DNA of 64,000 nucleotides from contig CM038909.1 of NCBI GenBank assembly GCA_021904315.1, positions 23,226,212-23,290,211 of the forward strand, in the 5' to 3' direction. The first letter of the stretch is position 1. Each line of letters starts with the position of its first letter. The stretch is from Sphagnum magellanicum (Eukaryota; Streptophyta; Sphagnopsida; Sphagnales; Sphagnaceae). Under the pieces are notes generated by a model that ran no database searches, was not told where the DNA came from, and worked only from the letters and a program-made list of their open reading frames with translations. This document shows, piece after piece, positions 1 to 13,075 of the stretch. Both the position numbers and the translations under genes were made by a program.

Positions 1-972
1 TGCCATATCTGCAAAAACCAAAGACCACATGGGATCAATCAGATGTTCAACTGAGAGTCTGAGAAATCAGGTGTCATTGAGAACTGTATCTCTTCTTCTT
101 CTATTCAGTTCAAGCAAAGGCTTTAATGGATTTGACATGCAAAAATGTCTGCTCCATTTTTTTTGCATCCAGTTTTTTTTTTTTTTTCGTTCTCTGAAAT
201 CTTTGCTGTTTCCTTAGCTTCCTGAAGTTGTTCGGATCAAGAATTCTTAACCTCGCTGCTTCACACACATTTTTCCCCGTGGAAGGAAGGTTCAGTGAGG
301 GTGGTGATTGCACTCAAGTTGTAAACAAAGAGTACTATTTTTTTCTCTTTTTCTCTTCACTGTCTTTGTGTTTTGTTTTGTTTTTGGTTGGCAGATCGTT
401 TCAAAGCTTGATCTCCAACAAGAACTTTTCCTCATTCAAGAATGATGTAGTTCAGCTTCCGCCATCTACCAAATCTAACAGAGCTACAGAAGAATCAACA
501 CAAGAGAATCACCACAACCTCAATGAGTACTTGGAGCTCCGAAAAAAAATAAAAATCAGTCCACTACAAAACCCTTCAAAAAACCCACCACCCAAAAAAT
601 GGATAACAATACAGACAAAAACCGGCTCTCTAAAGTCGAGAGCTGCACACCAAAGCAAAGAAAAATTCCGGAGAGGGGAGGAAAGTGTATTGACTGACCG
701 AAAGAATCTCCGAAGTTGGTGCAGATTTCAGCTCTCAAGGAATTCTCGCCCTCGACAATGCCGACCACCTCCACGAACTGGGAGAAAGCACCGCCGCTGC
801 TGCTGCTGAGGGGCGCCTTGTGGACAGTGACGGAGGTACCATCAGGTGCCTGGCCCACCAAATCCGCGCCATCGGACCTCAACACCTTCATCACGGTGGT
901 AACTCTGCGTCCCAGGTACTTCTTCAACAGCCCCGCGTTCACGATGGGCCGAGGATTGGACGTATCCGCCAT
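1..972 (-). CDS. RPA3: Replication protein A 14 kDa subunit (RPA3/RPA14), partial at the left edge
   Basis: This is the smallest subunit of the RPA heterotrimer, which coats single-stranded DNA in the nucleus during replication and repair. Exon 1 is 972-699 and encodes 91 residues: an acidic-start MADTSNPRP N-terminus, the conserved NAGLLKKYLGRRV segment, a serine loop (residues 56-60) and the VEVVGIVEGENSLRAE..NFGDSF region of the single OB fold. The donor at 698/697 reads GTCAGT and leaves phase 1. An acceptor (TTTTTGCAG on the minus strand) ends at position 9, and exon 2 starts at 8. Joining G to AT ATG GCA gives F-D-M-A, which fits the FD.(x)NYNELC part of plant RPA14, so the last about 15-20 residues lie outside the window. 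Family calls rest on remembered motifs. The start is the only ATG ahead of the conserved block. Confidence 0.9.
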
Positions 973-1235
973 TGCTCACCAACCCAATAAAAGGAAGGGA
1001 GGAAAAAAAAAAAACCAACCCAACAAAGCTAATGCAACTGCGCACACAATCTGCACACTGAGCTCAGATTTGCGCTGCGAGTTCAGCGAGATCTGCTTTG
1101 CTCTCTCCTCAGTTCATGCGTTTTAGGGTTTGGGGGGCAAGCTAGGTCTTTGAGTTTTTGGGTTCTTAAGGACTGTGTAAACTACGAGTACAAATACAAA
1201 GTATTCATACAGCGTATAAATACTTTGTATGAATA
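973..1235 (-). promoter_or_regulatory. RPA14 upstream region with telo-box and hairpin
   Basis: Upstream (minus sense) of the RPA14 start. A telo-box (AAACCCTAA read on the minus strand) lies at 1123-1131, about 150 bases before the ATG; such boxes are known in plant genes for replication and translation. A perfect 12-base inverted repeat, ATACAAAGTATT at 1194-1205 and AATACTTTGTAT at 1219-1230, flanks a 13-base loop. Function is inferred only. Confidence 0.45.
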
Positions 1236-2265
1236 AAAATTCATCAGTTTGTTGGCTCTGTCCCTTGTTGGCTCTTGCCCTGAGGAAGAGACTACTTAAG
1301 TATTGCTGTAGGATTTTGGCATAATTTTTCAGCTCAAACTATTGTGAGCTCCTAAGTCAGCATTTACAACTATCATTGTCATAACAATTACAACAATAAC
1401 ATAGAAATATCTTGAATGGTACACCACATCTAAATCAAAATGAATTCATCAACTAGATACTTATAAGTCGAAGCAGAAAATTGTTGCTTATGTCAAGGAT
1501 GAGGGATTTAATCTGAACATTATGATTACAAACCTAAAATCAGTTGTAAGTTGTGATGTGTTGAGTTTGGAAAAACAATTCTTTTAAGGAACTTGTTTTG
1601 GTCATGCATTTTCTAAAGCATGACAATATAATAGCATATGAAAAAGTTCACAAAGGTTTAAGATATGTATCTACCAAAGTTGCCCAAAGAGATGTGTAGA
1701 AATGCGTAGTTTGGTCAAAAATTTCAGGATTTCAGGAAAAGGTAGGCAAGAATGGAACAAGGCATGTGTTAATTCAAATCTTCCCCCAAAGAAGTTGAAT
1801 ATTCCAATTGAACCAAAGTAAACTTTTATTTTGGCAGAATTTTGTTTATGTTTACATTTTGTTTTTGAAATCTTGCCATACATAGTCTAACATTTTTTTT
1901 GCCTTAGTAGATTTGTTTAGTAAAGTTATCGTTTTCTAGGAAGCTTTGAAGTTTAAAGAAGCTATTAGACTATGTTGTAACAGACAAAATATTGTGAAAA
2001 TGATTACGAGAATACCACCTCAATTGACATGACACATATATCAAATTATTTCGACCTTGCCCTTGTTGTATATAATTGTATTTTGAACCAGTCTAAGGGT
2101 CATTAGTTGTTAAGTGATGCATTAAACTTTGTCGTATCCATGAATCTAAAATTCAAAAATGAAATTTATTTTGCAACCTTTGACAACTTAATGGAAGAAA
2201 ACACAAATGTTGTTTTGAATTATCATGTTTGGTTTCCAACATGAAAAAAGAAATTGGTGGGGTTT
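1236..2265. other. AT-rich intergenic DNA, no gene seen
   Basis: No open frame with a recognisable motif. Base composition is AT-rich like most spacers in the window. Confidence 0.6.
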
Positions 2266-2269
2266 TGGA

Positions 2270-2965
2270 TTCTTTTATTTCCTTCTTAATAAAATATGAG
2301 GAAAAAATCCCATAATATGTTTTCTTTGATGTTGGACCCTAGGTTTAAAACCTTTTGTCTTGTGTCCTCACTTCTTGTTCATGAATAAGGGAAGGCCATT
2401 ATTGAAAAATATGATAGTAAACCTTTATTTCCTATGTTTATTGAATGTCATTATCATTTGCATTCTTTGGCTGAATCTGAAAGGGGTATTGTTGATCAAG
2501 GGGTTGAAGAGGATAGGAATTTGGATATCTTTGAAATGACAAATAACATAACTGAACCAACAATGAAATTGATCATTAAAGAACTTCTAATTTTCATGCG
2601 TTATCAAGTGGACGTTAAAGACATCAAATATCTACTTTAATGGTGGGAAAAAAATGAAAATATGTTTTTTACAATTGGTTTCTATGTTAAACAAATTTTA
2701 GGGATAATTGGATCTCAAATTGAGATAGAAAGGATTTTTCCCTTAGATGGAATCCTTATTAGTTTTAGGAGATGTCGTTTACAGTCAGAAAATTTGGACA
2801 AATTGATTTTTGTCGACAAAAATTGGCCCAATGATCCTAGGATAGATTATCGATCCCCTTTTAGGTTAATAAAGTTAATTGAGATTGATGTAAATTTAGA
2901 AGACAAATTTGAATAGTTTGAAAGAGCTTTTGAAAGGGATGAATTTATGGAGTTTTTAATTTTGG
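2270..2965 (+). pseudogene. Degenerate hAT-family transposase C-terminal region
   Basis: Conceptual translation, read past several stops, gives the end of a hAT (Ac-like, BED/RICESLEEPER-type) transposase. A segment near 2330 reads MLDPRFK, followed by a YD..LFPM-type segment near 2420-2440 and, at 2645-2916, the hATC dimerisation domain: WWEKNENMF, then GFYVKQILGIIGSQIEIERI and RRCRLQSENLDKLIFV.KNWPND. In intact members the motif reads roughly LARQILGIPGSQIEVERVFS. In-frame stops at about 2380 and 2638, and loss of the catalytic N-terminal half, show it is dead. No terminal inverted repeats or target duplication could be assigned, so the element boundaries are unknown. Confidence 0.72.
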
Positions 2966-3690
2966 ATTAAAAATTTGTTACAACTTACAAGTTTTCATTT
3001 TTTTTGGTGATCTTTAAAGTGTAATTTTTTAATTAATTAGTTAATTAGCTAATTATGAAAATTGGTTTTAATTAATGGAAATTTTAATAACTGAATTGTG
3101 AAAATTGGATGTGAAAACCGACTATTATTATATATGTGATAATTGCCATGTCTAAAAATTGGATGAGTTTGGGAAAATTAAAAATCTTGATACCCTAGTC
3201 CATTCTTACCAACCCAAAAAAAAATTATGATTTGATTGAGTTTTCATAACATCAGGTAACAATCGAAACCAACCAATTATGACAAGAAAATGAAAATTAC
3301 CCAACATTGGTTTGAACCTACCACAAAGAACAAAGTCATTACATAATGAACTACTTGTTTATATTAAAGTTGGGACATTAATGATTTTGGTTCATTATAA
3401 CTTACAACCATTAAAATGTATATAATTTGATTTTTTACATTAAAATAAAAAATGGTTCAGTAATTGGAACTATGGGTTCAAAATGTCTTGTCATTGACAT
3501 TGGAATCGAATTGCAATTCTTGCCAACACTGTTGTAAAACTAGTACCAAACAAATAATTTCTAATTGCCTTTGAACCAAGATTCCCATGAAGATTCCTTA
3601 GAAATCTAGTTCCAAGTCCAATTTAACCAAGAATGGGTGCTTTGGAACTCAACCATTACCTCTTAATAGATCATATTTTATGGATTTAAC
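2966..3690. other. AT-rich spacer
   Basis: No gene or clear repeat boundary seen. Confidence 0.5.
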
Positions 3691-5400
3691 TAGATTATGT
3701 GGTTTCAAGTGGCCCATATATGTGTATGTATGTTCATATGGAATTCAAAAAAATATTATTTCAATACCTTTTCAAAAAAATAGGAATAGGCACAATAATA
3801 TGTGTTTTTTCATGTCCACGAAGATGGCTAGGGGGAAAGAATGAATTAATTTTTAGCTATATTTCATTTAGTCTTATGCAATTACTATGGCAATTTCAAA
3901 TATAAAAGCTTTGAGCAATTCAACAACATTTTAATAATTTGATGCATCATTGTAAATGAAATTTGGAGAATAACATTAATCACTTACAATATTAAAGATG
4001 CAACTTGGAAAATGCATACATGTTTTTCTTTGTCCTCATATTAGAACTGAAATGTTTTGCAAATGGTCAAATGTATGGATTTAATTGTTCATGCAAGTCT
4101 TCCAACATTATTTCAAAATAAATTTTGATGCATTATTGGTACTAAATCAAAATGCAAAATGCAACTTACCTTTCAAGCTTTTCATGACAACACCTGGATA
4201 TGTTATAAAACATCCAATGCCTAAAAGGTTGTTGTTCAATTTTGGAATACAATGTAAAATCATTCATACAAATTTGAAATTGTTTAATTTAGTCATATGC
4301 AATGGTTGTGGCAATTTCAAATATCAAAGTTTTGGGCAACTCAATAATAATTTGATGAGTCAATGTAAATGAAATTTGGAGAATAACATCAATCATAAAT
4401 AATACTAATAATGCAACTTGGAAAATGGATATGTAAGTTTTATTTTGTCTTTATATTATAATTGATGATAATTGAGATATATAAGATGTATGGATGTAAA
4501 TAGTCAAGGGAAAAATGTGAAGTAGTTTAAGGAAAAGGCATTCAATACATGCAAATGTAATCCATGAATTTAGGCATATGCAAAGTTGGAATTAGAACCT
4601 AAACTAATAGCATATGCCTTTTCATGGATTACTTTAATTAATTTAAAAACAACTACCTAATTTTTTTCCCCTAGACACATGGACATGAAATGGCACATGT
4701 TAAAGGTTATGTTAACGTGTCTTTTCATGTCCATGTTATGTTGTAAAATCAAAATTGAAATTAACATAAATAATGATGAACTATTGCAATCCATAAGGGA
4801 ACATATTAAGAAAATAAAAAGGGAGAAGGGGAGGGGATATTATTAAATTAATAAACATTCATCTCCTTTACCATTATTTTTATCTCTTTTTCACATTTTC
4901 AAATTGAAGCTTAAAATAAAATTTAAAGCATTATATAGTTATCAGAGTACATTCCATAAATCTAGAGCTATTCCCCTAGCCATAGTGTTCTAATGGTTTC
5001 AAGTGGTTCATGTATATGTATGCAGTTCAAGAAATTATTATTCAAAAGAGATTATTATTTTAATATTTTAAAAATAACACAAAAAAATCACATTAACATG
5101 TGCCTTTCATGTCCATGTATATGGGTATGGAAAAGGAGTGAGGGTGTTATTAGGAAAATAAAGTTAATTTTTGAAAATGTATTGTATCTTTTCATGCCCA
5201 TGTAAGTGGCTAAGGGAAAAAAATGAAATGGTTTTTTGGAAAAATCACCCAGTGTGTATAATGTTGTTGTTCAAAATTGGAAAACAATGTAAGAACATTT
5301 AAACAAAAAATTTTAAATATTTTCTTTTTTTATGCAATTGTTGTAGCAATTTCAAATATCAAAGCTTTGGGAAATTAATCAATAATTTAGTAATTAATAA
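3690..5400. repeat. Old, diverged internal repeats
   Basis: A block near 3699-3850 (GGTTTCAAGTGG, then CATGTCCA, then TGGCTA.GGG) recurs near 4993-5230. A second block near 3890-4020 (GGCAATTTCAAATAT, AATGAAATTTGGAGAATAAC, then ATGCAACTTGGAAAATG) recurs at 4310-4430 and in part at 5340-5400. Copies are diverged and have no open frame. This looks like ancient tandem or segmental duplication of non-coding DNA. Confidence 0.6.
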
Positions 5401-8400
5401 TTTAACAAATATTATAAAAATTGAGGCATTAAAAAATGTTTTATTCATTTTTTTTACAATGTATAAATCATTTATACAAAAAATAAAAGTAGGAATTAAT
5501 GCAAATAACACCATAAATGATAATATTGCATATTTTTAAAATTTTATGAAAAATGTTATATAACCTTTGATTAATCCAAAGCTTTTCCTTGGCCATAAGG
5601 TTCTAGTTGGATTACATTGTGACCTAAATAAATGTGTAACTTTTAGTATAGTAAAGATGGGCATTACGCCCAAAAACACACCAATCCTTTGTTAATGAAT
5701 GTTGGTTGGTGTGCAACCAACTATTAGGCAAATGACAACTTGCCCATTAATTAAACATTGTGAACAAGGCAATAACATTAACTAAATCCTAATATTTGTA
5801 AATTTTGACACAAAAAAGACCCAAGCATTTTACCAATTTCTAGTGCTTGATTTTTGAGTTGTTTGTTGGATTTTCAAAGTTTGTTGTTAGCAATCCCCCT
5901 TCACTCAAAAAGGTTATGTACTTCCTTGGATGTTCTTTATGATGTTGGGTAACTTTACATTATTTGAATCAAAGGTGTGTATTTTTATTCTAAATGATGA
6001 ACATTTAGAAGAGATGCGTGTGCCACCAATTTTGTGGGCAATTACAATTATGAAGAAACCAATGTTGTACGGTTATTTGAATTTTTTAAAAACCTTCAAT
6101 TTAGTTTTTAGAATATTTCAAAACCAAAGAATTGTCAATTCTGATTCTTTTAAAAATCAAAATCAAAGAATTGTAGGTCTTAATAATTTCAAAAGCTTAA
6201 AGAAATTACAATTTGTAAGAAATAACTAGTAAAAAATAACAATTTTATGGTTGATTATTTGATTTTTTCAAAAAAATTGAAACATGTAGTTATATATCAT
6301 AATTGCATCTTTTATTTTTGCAAAAATGATAATCATGAATCTTTTACCCCCTTTGATAACCATCGAGGATATGTTCATGTTTCTAATTATTATTCATTAG
6401 TGGAAGAAACATCCACCTTACTTGTGGTGGAAAAAGTTGAAAGATGTTACATACCCCATATGAATTATGTGGTTGTTAGTTGGGGGGGCTCATTCACCCA
6501 CCAGAAGTGGATCCTTCACCCCCATTAATAACACATTCTTTAAATCTTGGATTCCATAAACCCTACAAAAATCTAGGTGATCACGTAGTTTAATTTCTTT
6601 CCCATTTGTTGTTTGTTCCTTTGCTTTTCTATTTTATTTTGTTCCTTTGTATGGACCTACATCTTCCTAGAATTATTAAATTTGCAAACTTGATTTGCTT
6701 CACTAGTTGCACACTTAGGATGTATTGCGAAAGTTGGATATTTTCTCAAGTGTAGGACAAACATTTCGAATGTTGTTATTCACAAGATATCATTAATCAT
6801 AGGATGTAACATGAAACCACAATACCCATCAATGTGAGAACACAAAAACTATGAATACACAAAACCTTTGCAACCAATGATTTGAAAGTGGATTTTCCTA
6901 TGCAATCCATTTCTATCCACTTCTTTCTTGCCCATGTCATGCAAACAATAAGAACGTCTTCCATGTCTTATAACTAATTACTCAATGAATTGGGAAACAT
7001 TTATCTACATATATATATATGGGACTTATGATTTTTTCCATTTCAAATGTGGAAGAAGTCTATAACAAGGTAAGAAATTATAAGTTTTCTTCTTTTATTC
7101 AACATATTTCCAAGTGTCATTATTATTTCATGGATGTTTCTAGGTAATAAGGACAAATGTGTTACTTGGTGAATGGTAGAGATTAAACAAAGTAGAATGT
7201 GACCAAGAAAATGGTAGAGATTTAACAAGGCATGATGAAGATGGCTAGCTAATTGGATAGGATGAAGACATTTCATTAATTTGATGATTCAAATTACTTT
7301 TGGAGGGAAAAGACTTAGGTTGTAGTTTCAGAAGTTGATGAGATTTGGGAGATTGTTTTTAACACACACAAAAAAAAACTTAGAGAATTGCTAGAGGATA
7401 AAATAAGGACAATAAGAAGTTCTATTGGGTTTTGAACCACAATTTGTTTTGTTGTTCATTTTGGATTTCTACACTTTATACTACATATGTTTATTATATT
7501 CAATTTTGAAAAAAGAAAGTAGTAGAATATTGATGAGGAAATAATGAGATTACTTTGAAACTAAATTTGTGTACTAATTGAATTCTAAACCTTAATCACA
7601 TATTTTGATTATTAAGTATCATAGAAAATATGGGAAATAAAAAAATGTGTGAATATAGTCTATAGATGAAATTAAATAAATAAAACCATAGATTGTGTAT
7701 GTTATAAATATTTTGAAGAATATAATTTACATTGTTTTGTTAATAGGCAGAAAACAATTGTAGGCAAATGTATCAACAACATTATATCATATGATAGTGA
7801 AGGATAAGGTTAGAGCTCAGCTTTAGGTGGGGTTCTGAACTATTACACATTTTCAAAATTCCAAACTCATCATTATATATAATGCTCATGTAAATTTATG
7901 TTCATTATTCATAGGATTTTTTATTTTTTTTGGGTGTGGTGCTCACATTTATGATAATGTGACTTTTAATAATTTGAGTTTTATGAATATGAACATTTTT
8001 CGTGGGATTTTTTTGAATTCAAGAATTTTGTATTATACCATGTTAATGCACCTTTAGGTTTTATTTTTGTGACCAAACAAGATTTTGGTGAAAATTACAA
8101 ATAAAATAAGTAGTGTGTTATAAAGAAAAAAAACATAATACAAATTTTCATGTGTTGGAATTTGAGTATTAAAGTTGCTTATGAAAGAATGAGTAACAAA
8201 ACAAATTACGGGTGGTATTCTTTCAAGTGTTTATGAGATTGAGAACATGTTTATAGGTATTGGTGGACATGTTAAATGGATGATATTTGTGGAACAATTT
8301 GAAGCTACACAACAAGCTTTTTGCAAAAGTTTGAAATGCATATAATTGAAAAATGTGTTTCATGATTCAACATTGTTATAACACCAAGGAATAATAGGTC

Positions 8401-11400
8401 ATGCAAATGTCAACTATTAGATTACATAAACATGATCTAGTACATTCATATGAATCAACATTAAAAAGTTAAATTCATTGTATGACTAAAAATCAAAGGT
8501 TGAAAATGAGGTTGTTGAAACTTGCAAATAATTTAAAATAAAAACAAACATGTTAACATAACTTACAAAACATTTTAGAAGAAATGATATCTATATAAAA
8601 CACCACAAACAATTCACTTTGGGCTTGATAAATCTTTCTTAGATGTAAGGTTGTAAACCTTTTGTTTCATAATACTTCCCTCGATCTTCTATTTTGGTGT
8701 TTATTCTTTTTGCAAGTAGGTAGATGAGGTCATAAAGGATGTAGCATGGGTCATTAAAATGAGTTTTTCAAGGAACATTGTATTGATTATGTCACATGTG
8801 GTTATCTTATATATGTAATTTTTTCCCATATCTCAATAGCCTTTTCAAATCTTCACATTATATGCATTAAGAAAATGTTGAACCTTAAAAATTTGTTTTC
8901 CATCTGTATCACAATTATATTCTTGCACACCATGTTGGTGTTATTAATGTTGTTTTAACAAGCAAACAACAAAATAACAAGGTTTGTGGGATTCCTATTA
9001 AGAATGAGATCTACTAGATGGCATGATAGATGGAATTGAAACATGTTACTAAACCTTAAATTCATATTTACAAAACTTTGATAATTACACATCTTTTTTA
9101 GTAGAGATATGATTTGTCAAACACATTGTTTATTTGGAAATGCAATTCTTACTAGATTTTTAAAATCAACCTTCAACATGTTTTGAATATTTAGTTAATT
9201 GAACTTGCAAAGTAAATTGCATGCAATAGTCAACCAATCCAATTGTTTTCATTTGATAATTTGTTGGTCCTATTTCAAGAAAAAATGCATGTTGGAGAAA
9301 CTTTGATTCTAACTCACTTTTCAATAAGTCAAAATTTCACACCTTTGAGTGAGAAAACTCAAGAAACTAATCATGTATTTAATATATGCATGTTATGAAT
9401 TATGCAATATGTTTGTATTATTTAAAAAATTTTGTGTTCAATTCAACTTGTATATTCCTTCTTTCTTCCTTTTCAATACATTGGTAGATATGGTAGATGG
9501 ATTTGTATATGATGTGGTGATGTTCATGGTGCATTTGTGTGTTGCTTTACTTGTCTTTAAATAAAAGAGTGAATGGCGTGGCATTGGAAATATGATTTTT
9601 TTCCATTATTGCATTAGGGATTTTTTCCTTTTGCATTGTTTAAATGATGTTAAGACATGGACATGGAGGTTCTGAAGATGTCAAAGATATTGAAGGAAAT
9701 GACATAGGTGGACATCCTCCAACCATCCTTTGCAAAATGAATTTTTACATAAGTTCCAACAAAATGCCTTCATTTTGGATATTATGGGTTTGACATTGCA
9801 ATATTTTTTTTCATGAAGACCTTGCCTTTAGGTTGGGTTGAAAGGGTGACTTTTCAATACCCAACTTTTTTCCTCAATTTCTTGTAGAAGTTGGTGTTAT
9901 GTTTAAGGCTCAAGGTCTAGGAGTTTTAAGGGTTTACTTTTCAAAATACTTAGTCCCATGTTTACACTTTATAATGGTAGAAGCTGGAGTTGTCATGGTT
10001 TCAAAGGTAACAAATGCAAGACACAAGATCATTCCAACTATTGGGGTTAATGCATTGGGGATTGTGTCATAAATTACAACATAATTTTCAACCTTGAGGT
10101 TGCACATCCTATTTTTTTTCAGTTAATAGGGGCAAAACCATGATTTGTTTTTGTTGGAGTTTTGAGTACTACACATTACGGTTAAACCATTATGTGTCAA
10201 ATTGCACTAGACATTGGTAATCAAGGATGGTGGAAAATGAGTTTGGAAATGCACATTCACATAACATAGGCAAAGCCTTTTCAAATAATACTTTATTGAG
10301 TCAAAATTTGAGTATTTGTTCATAGAAGTGTACCAATTTTATAAAAAGAATCATTGTGGTAAGACTTTCAGGATCCCCTTTTTTTTGCACATAATGTGAA
10401 GAAGATTTTTGGGACAAGGCAACATTTTCCTTCCATAAGATTAAAAATGCATGCTCAAAACCACTTCCTAAAAATGGACAAAACTTTAAAATGTACCTTT
10501 TTGTGGCAAGATAGAAATCACCCATGTTCGAAAAACACAAGTTGCCATAGCTTATGTTGCCACCACCACCACTTGAGGATGATGAAATTACAATAATATA
10601 AGGATAAGGTTTGAAGGTCCTCCACATAAACAAAATTAAAATTAGAGAAACAAAAGGATCAAGCACATGAAGTCAAGAAGAAGAAGAATGATGAAGGGGA
10701 AAAATTACATGTTGGGTGGACAATTTTGTTGTTGTTTATTTACATTTGTGAACACACTTGTCATGACATCCACCACCACTACCACATTCATGGATTTCAA
10801 CCACAAGCATGAGCTATGTGCAATTCGCAAGTGGAAAATGACATCTTCACCTCAAGTGAAATACTTTTATCAATGCTAAACCTGAAAAAGTTTCATCACC
10901 ACGAAAATTTAACATGATATTCTTCATTACAATGAAAACATAATAGTAAGTTTTCATTGCAATAAAATGTAATGAAGATTTTTCCCTTTTCTTCTTTTTC
11001 ACATGTAACTACATCCAATATGTTAGTCACTTAATTTTATTTATTTTTCCTTTTTAGAATCAATATTTTGTGATGCATATAAAATGGTGATGATTTAACC
11101 AAATTTCGTTATACATAATATAAGGAAGTAAAAAAAATTCAACATTTAAAATTATTTATGGTTGCCTAATAAAACCAATATAGATTTAATGATTGAAATT
11201 ACTTTTATTTGGCATGAATTATGGCAATTGAGAACCCCACAAATCATTTCCTTTTCACATTTTAAATTTGTTGTCTTTCTTTTTGTCAAAATTTCACAAA
11301 TGAAAGAATGATGGATTTAATCTAAGTTTGTTGGAATTGGGACTACATGTATCGTTGTTTTTTTTTTTCAAAAAAGGGAAATATTTCCCCAAAATCGTGA

Positions 11401-12242
11401 TTTAAAGGGATTTTCACCATTTATCGAAATAAAAATAACTAAAATTTTCACATCTAGACCTAGGCACTTCCTAGGTCGCCACTTGTAGCAGCACTTTTGT
11501 AAAATGGCTACAGCCCACCTAGGACAGTCGCCATTTAATGCTAATTAATGCTGGGGATCGTTGCCAGTCGACTACTTGATGAATTTGAAAAAAATAGCCC
11601 TACAGGTGATCAGTTTGTGCCCTGCGAATTAAAATTGGATGAACAAAGTCAAAATATGGCGATTTGGCAAGAGTTTTGCAGAGATTGCTGAGCCTGGTAA
11701 AAGGGTCAAAGCCTAATCGTTGCCAGAGAAGAGTGTAATAAATATGATTTTACTTGGTGCTCCCTATTTTTGAGTGGCCGTAATGATTGGTCCAGGTGGT
11801 TTGCTATTAGTAGTCTCCCACCTATTTGCAGTCTCAATTTTAGTTTTAGGGGTGGGGTTGGAAAAACAATAATAATAATAACTAAAATTGAATGTGCAAA
11901 TATTTTTTGCAAGGTTACATACTGAGCACTGCTGGAGATGCTCTTACATCAGCATTTTTTAATCAGGAAGATACATTGAGAAAACCATTGGACTAAACCC
12001 ATGTCCAGCAACTTCCCAAAAAAACATCTTAATGTCATATCCAAAGGAATATTGCATATAAATAACTAGATCTAGATATGATAAAATATGTCACAAGGAG
12101 AAGTAATAGTAATTTTGTTGAAAATCAGACTCCATTGGGTTACTATTACAAATACACAATACAAGGTGGACTTTGCATAGCTATTCCTCAATTGTTGAAA
12201 TTTTGGAAAATTAAAATTGAAAACTGCAGAACCTTGTTTTTG

Positions 12243-12273
<31 letters not shown>

Positions 12274-13075
12274 AGGCAAAGAAGTGCCAAATATCAGAGG
12301 TAGATACATGTTACTTTGGATACAAGTCACATGAAAACCCTTCTACAAAGCTAGATCCGTGCATCCAAGCAATTCCTCAAATGGGTGAGTCAAGCAATTC
12401 CTTTTGGAAAATCACCCCAAAAGTCAAAATTGTATCCAAAGATATTAGTGGCATGTGTTTTAGCTGTCCAAACTCTCTTACAAATAGAGTTTTGAAACGT
12501 GAAAAACAAGTGAAAAAACCCTTTTTGAAACTACAACAAAAAGAAGTGTATTAACAATCATTCATGCACATACAAATTTTCCAATCGTAAAACACACAAG
12601 TATGTAATGTTTTGTAATGACTTCTTACAAGCTTCTTCTAGCCTACTGATCCTACCAACAGCTTTTTGCAAGCATCTATAGCTCATTGTTGAAACCGGTG
12701 TTGGGCGGGTATAGTGATGGAACTCTAATATAGAAAGTAATTATCGTACCGATATCGAGAAAGAGACTAAACTAATATAACCTTTGGTATAATACTCTTA
12801 TGATGCTTTTACTATCTCATTCCCATTGTCTCGTGATACATTGATACCCATATAATGTCTAAGTTGAGTCCCAATATTGCCCCTTCTCATCAAGAGGTCT
12901 TTGCTGCTGCTTGTGTTAGTTTGTAGGGTAAAGTGCAAGGGGCCAGGGTTTACTGGAATAAGGTTCCCATGAGGGGGAGCCAAGCATCGGCCCAAATCTA
13001 ATTAAGCCCAATCCTGAGGGCTTTTGTGTAGATTGGCCCATCAGTAATCACCTGCCTGTGATCGAACACTTATTT
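5401..13075. other. AT-rich intergenic DNA with short, unconvincing open frames
   Basis: Open frames such as 5930-6229 and 6247-6528 lack recognisable motifs and have AT-driven composition. An (AAAT)n microsatellite lies at about 12245-12270. The tract at about 11440-11900 is richer in GC and CpG than its surroundings and may be a fragment of an element, but no domain or terminal repeat was found. The same holds for 12690-13060. No gene is supported. Confidence 0.55.

Noticed and set aside
190-260. Minus-strand LDPNNFRKLR segment as exon 2 of RPA14
   Set aside because: It resembles the family superficially, but no acceptor gives the right phase; the acceptor at position 9 does and yields F-D-M-A.
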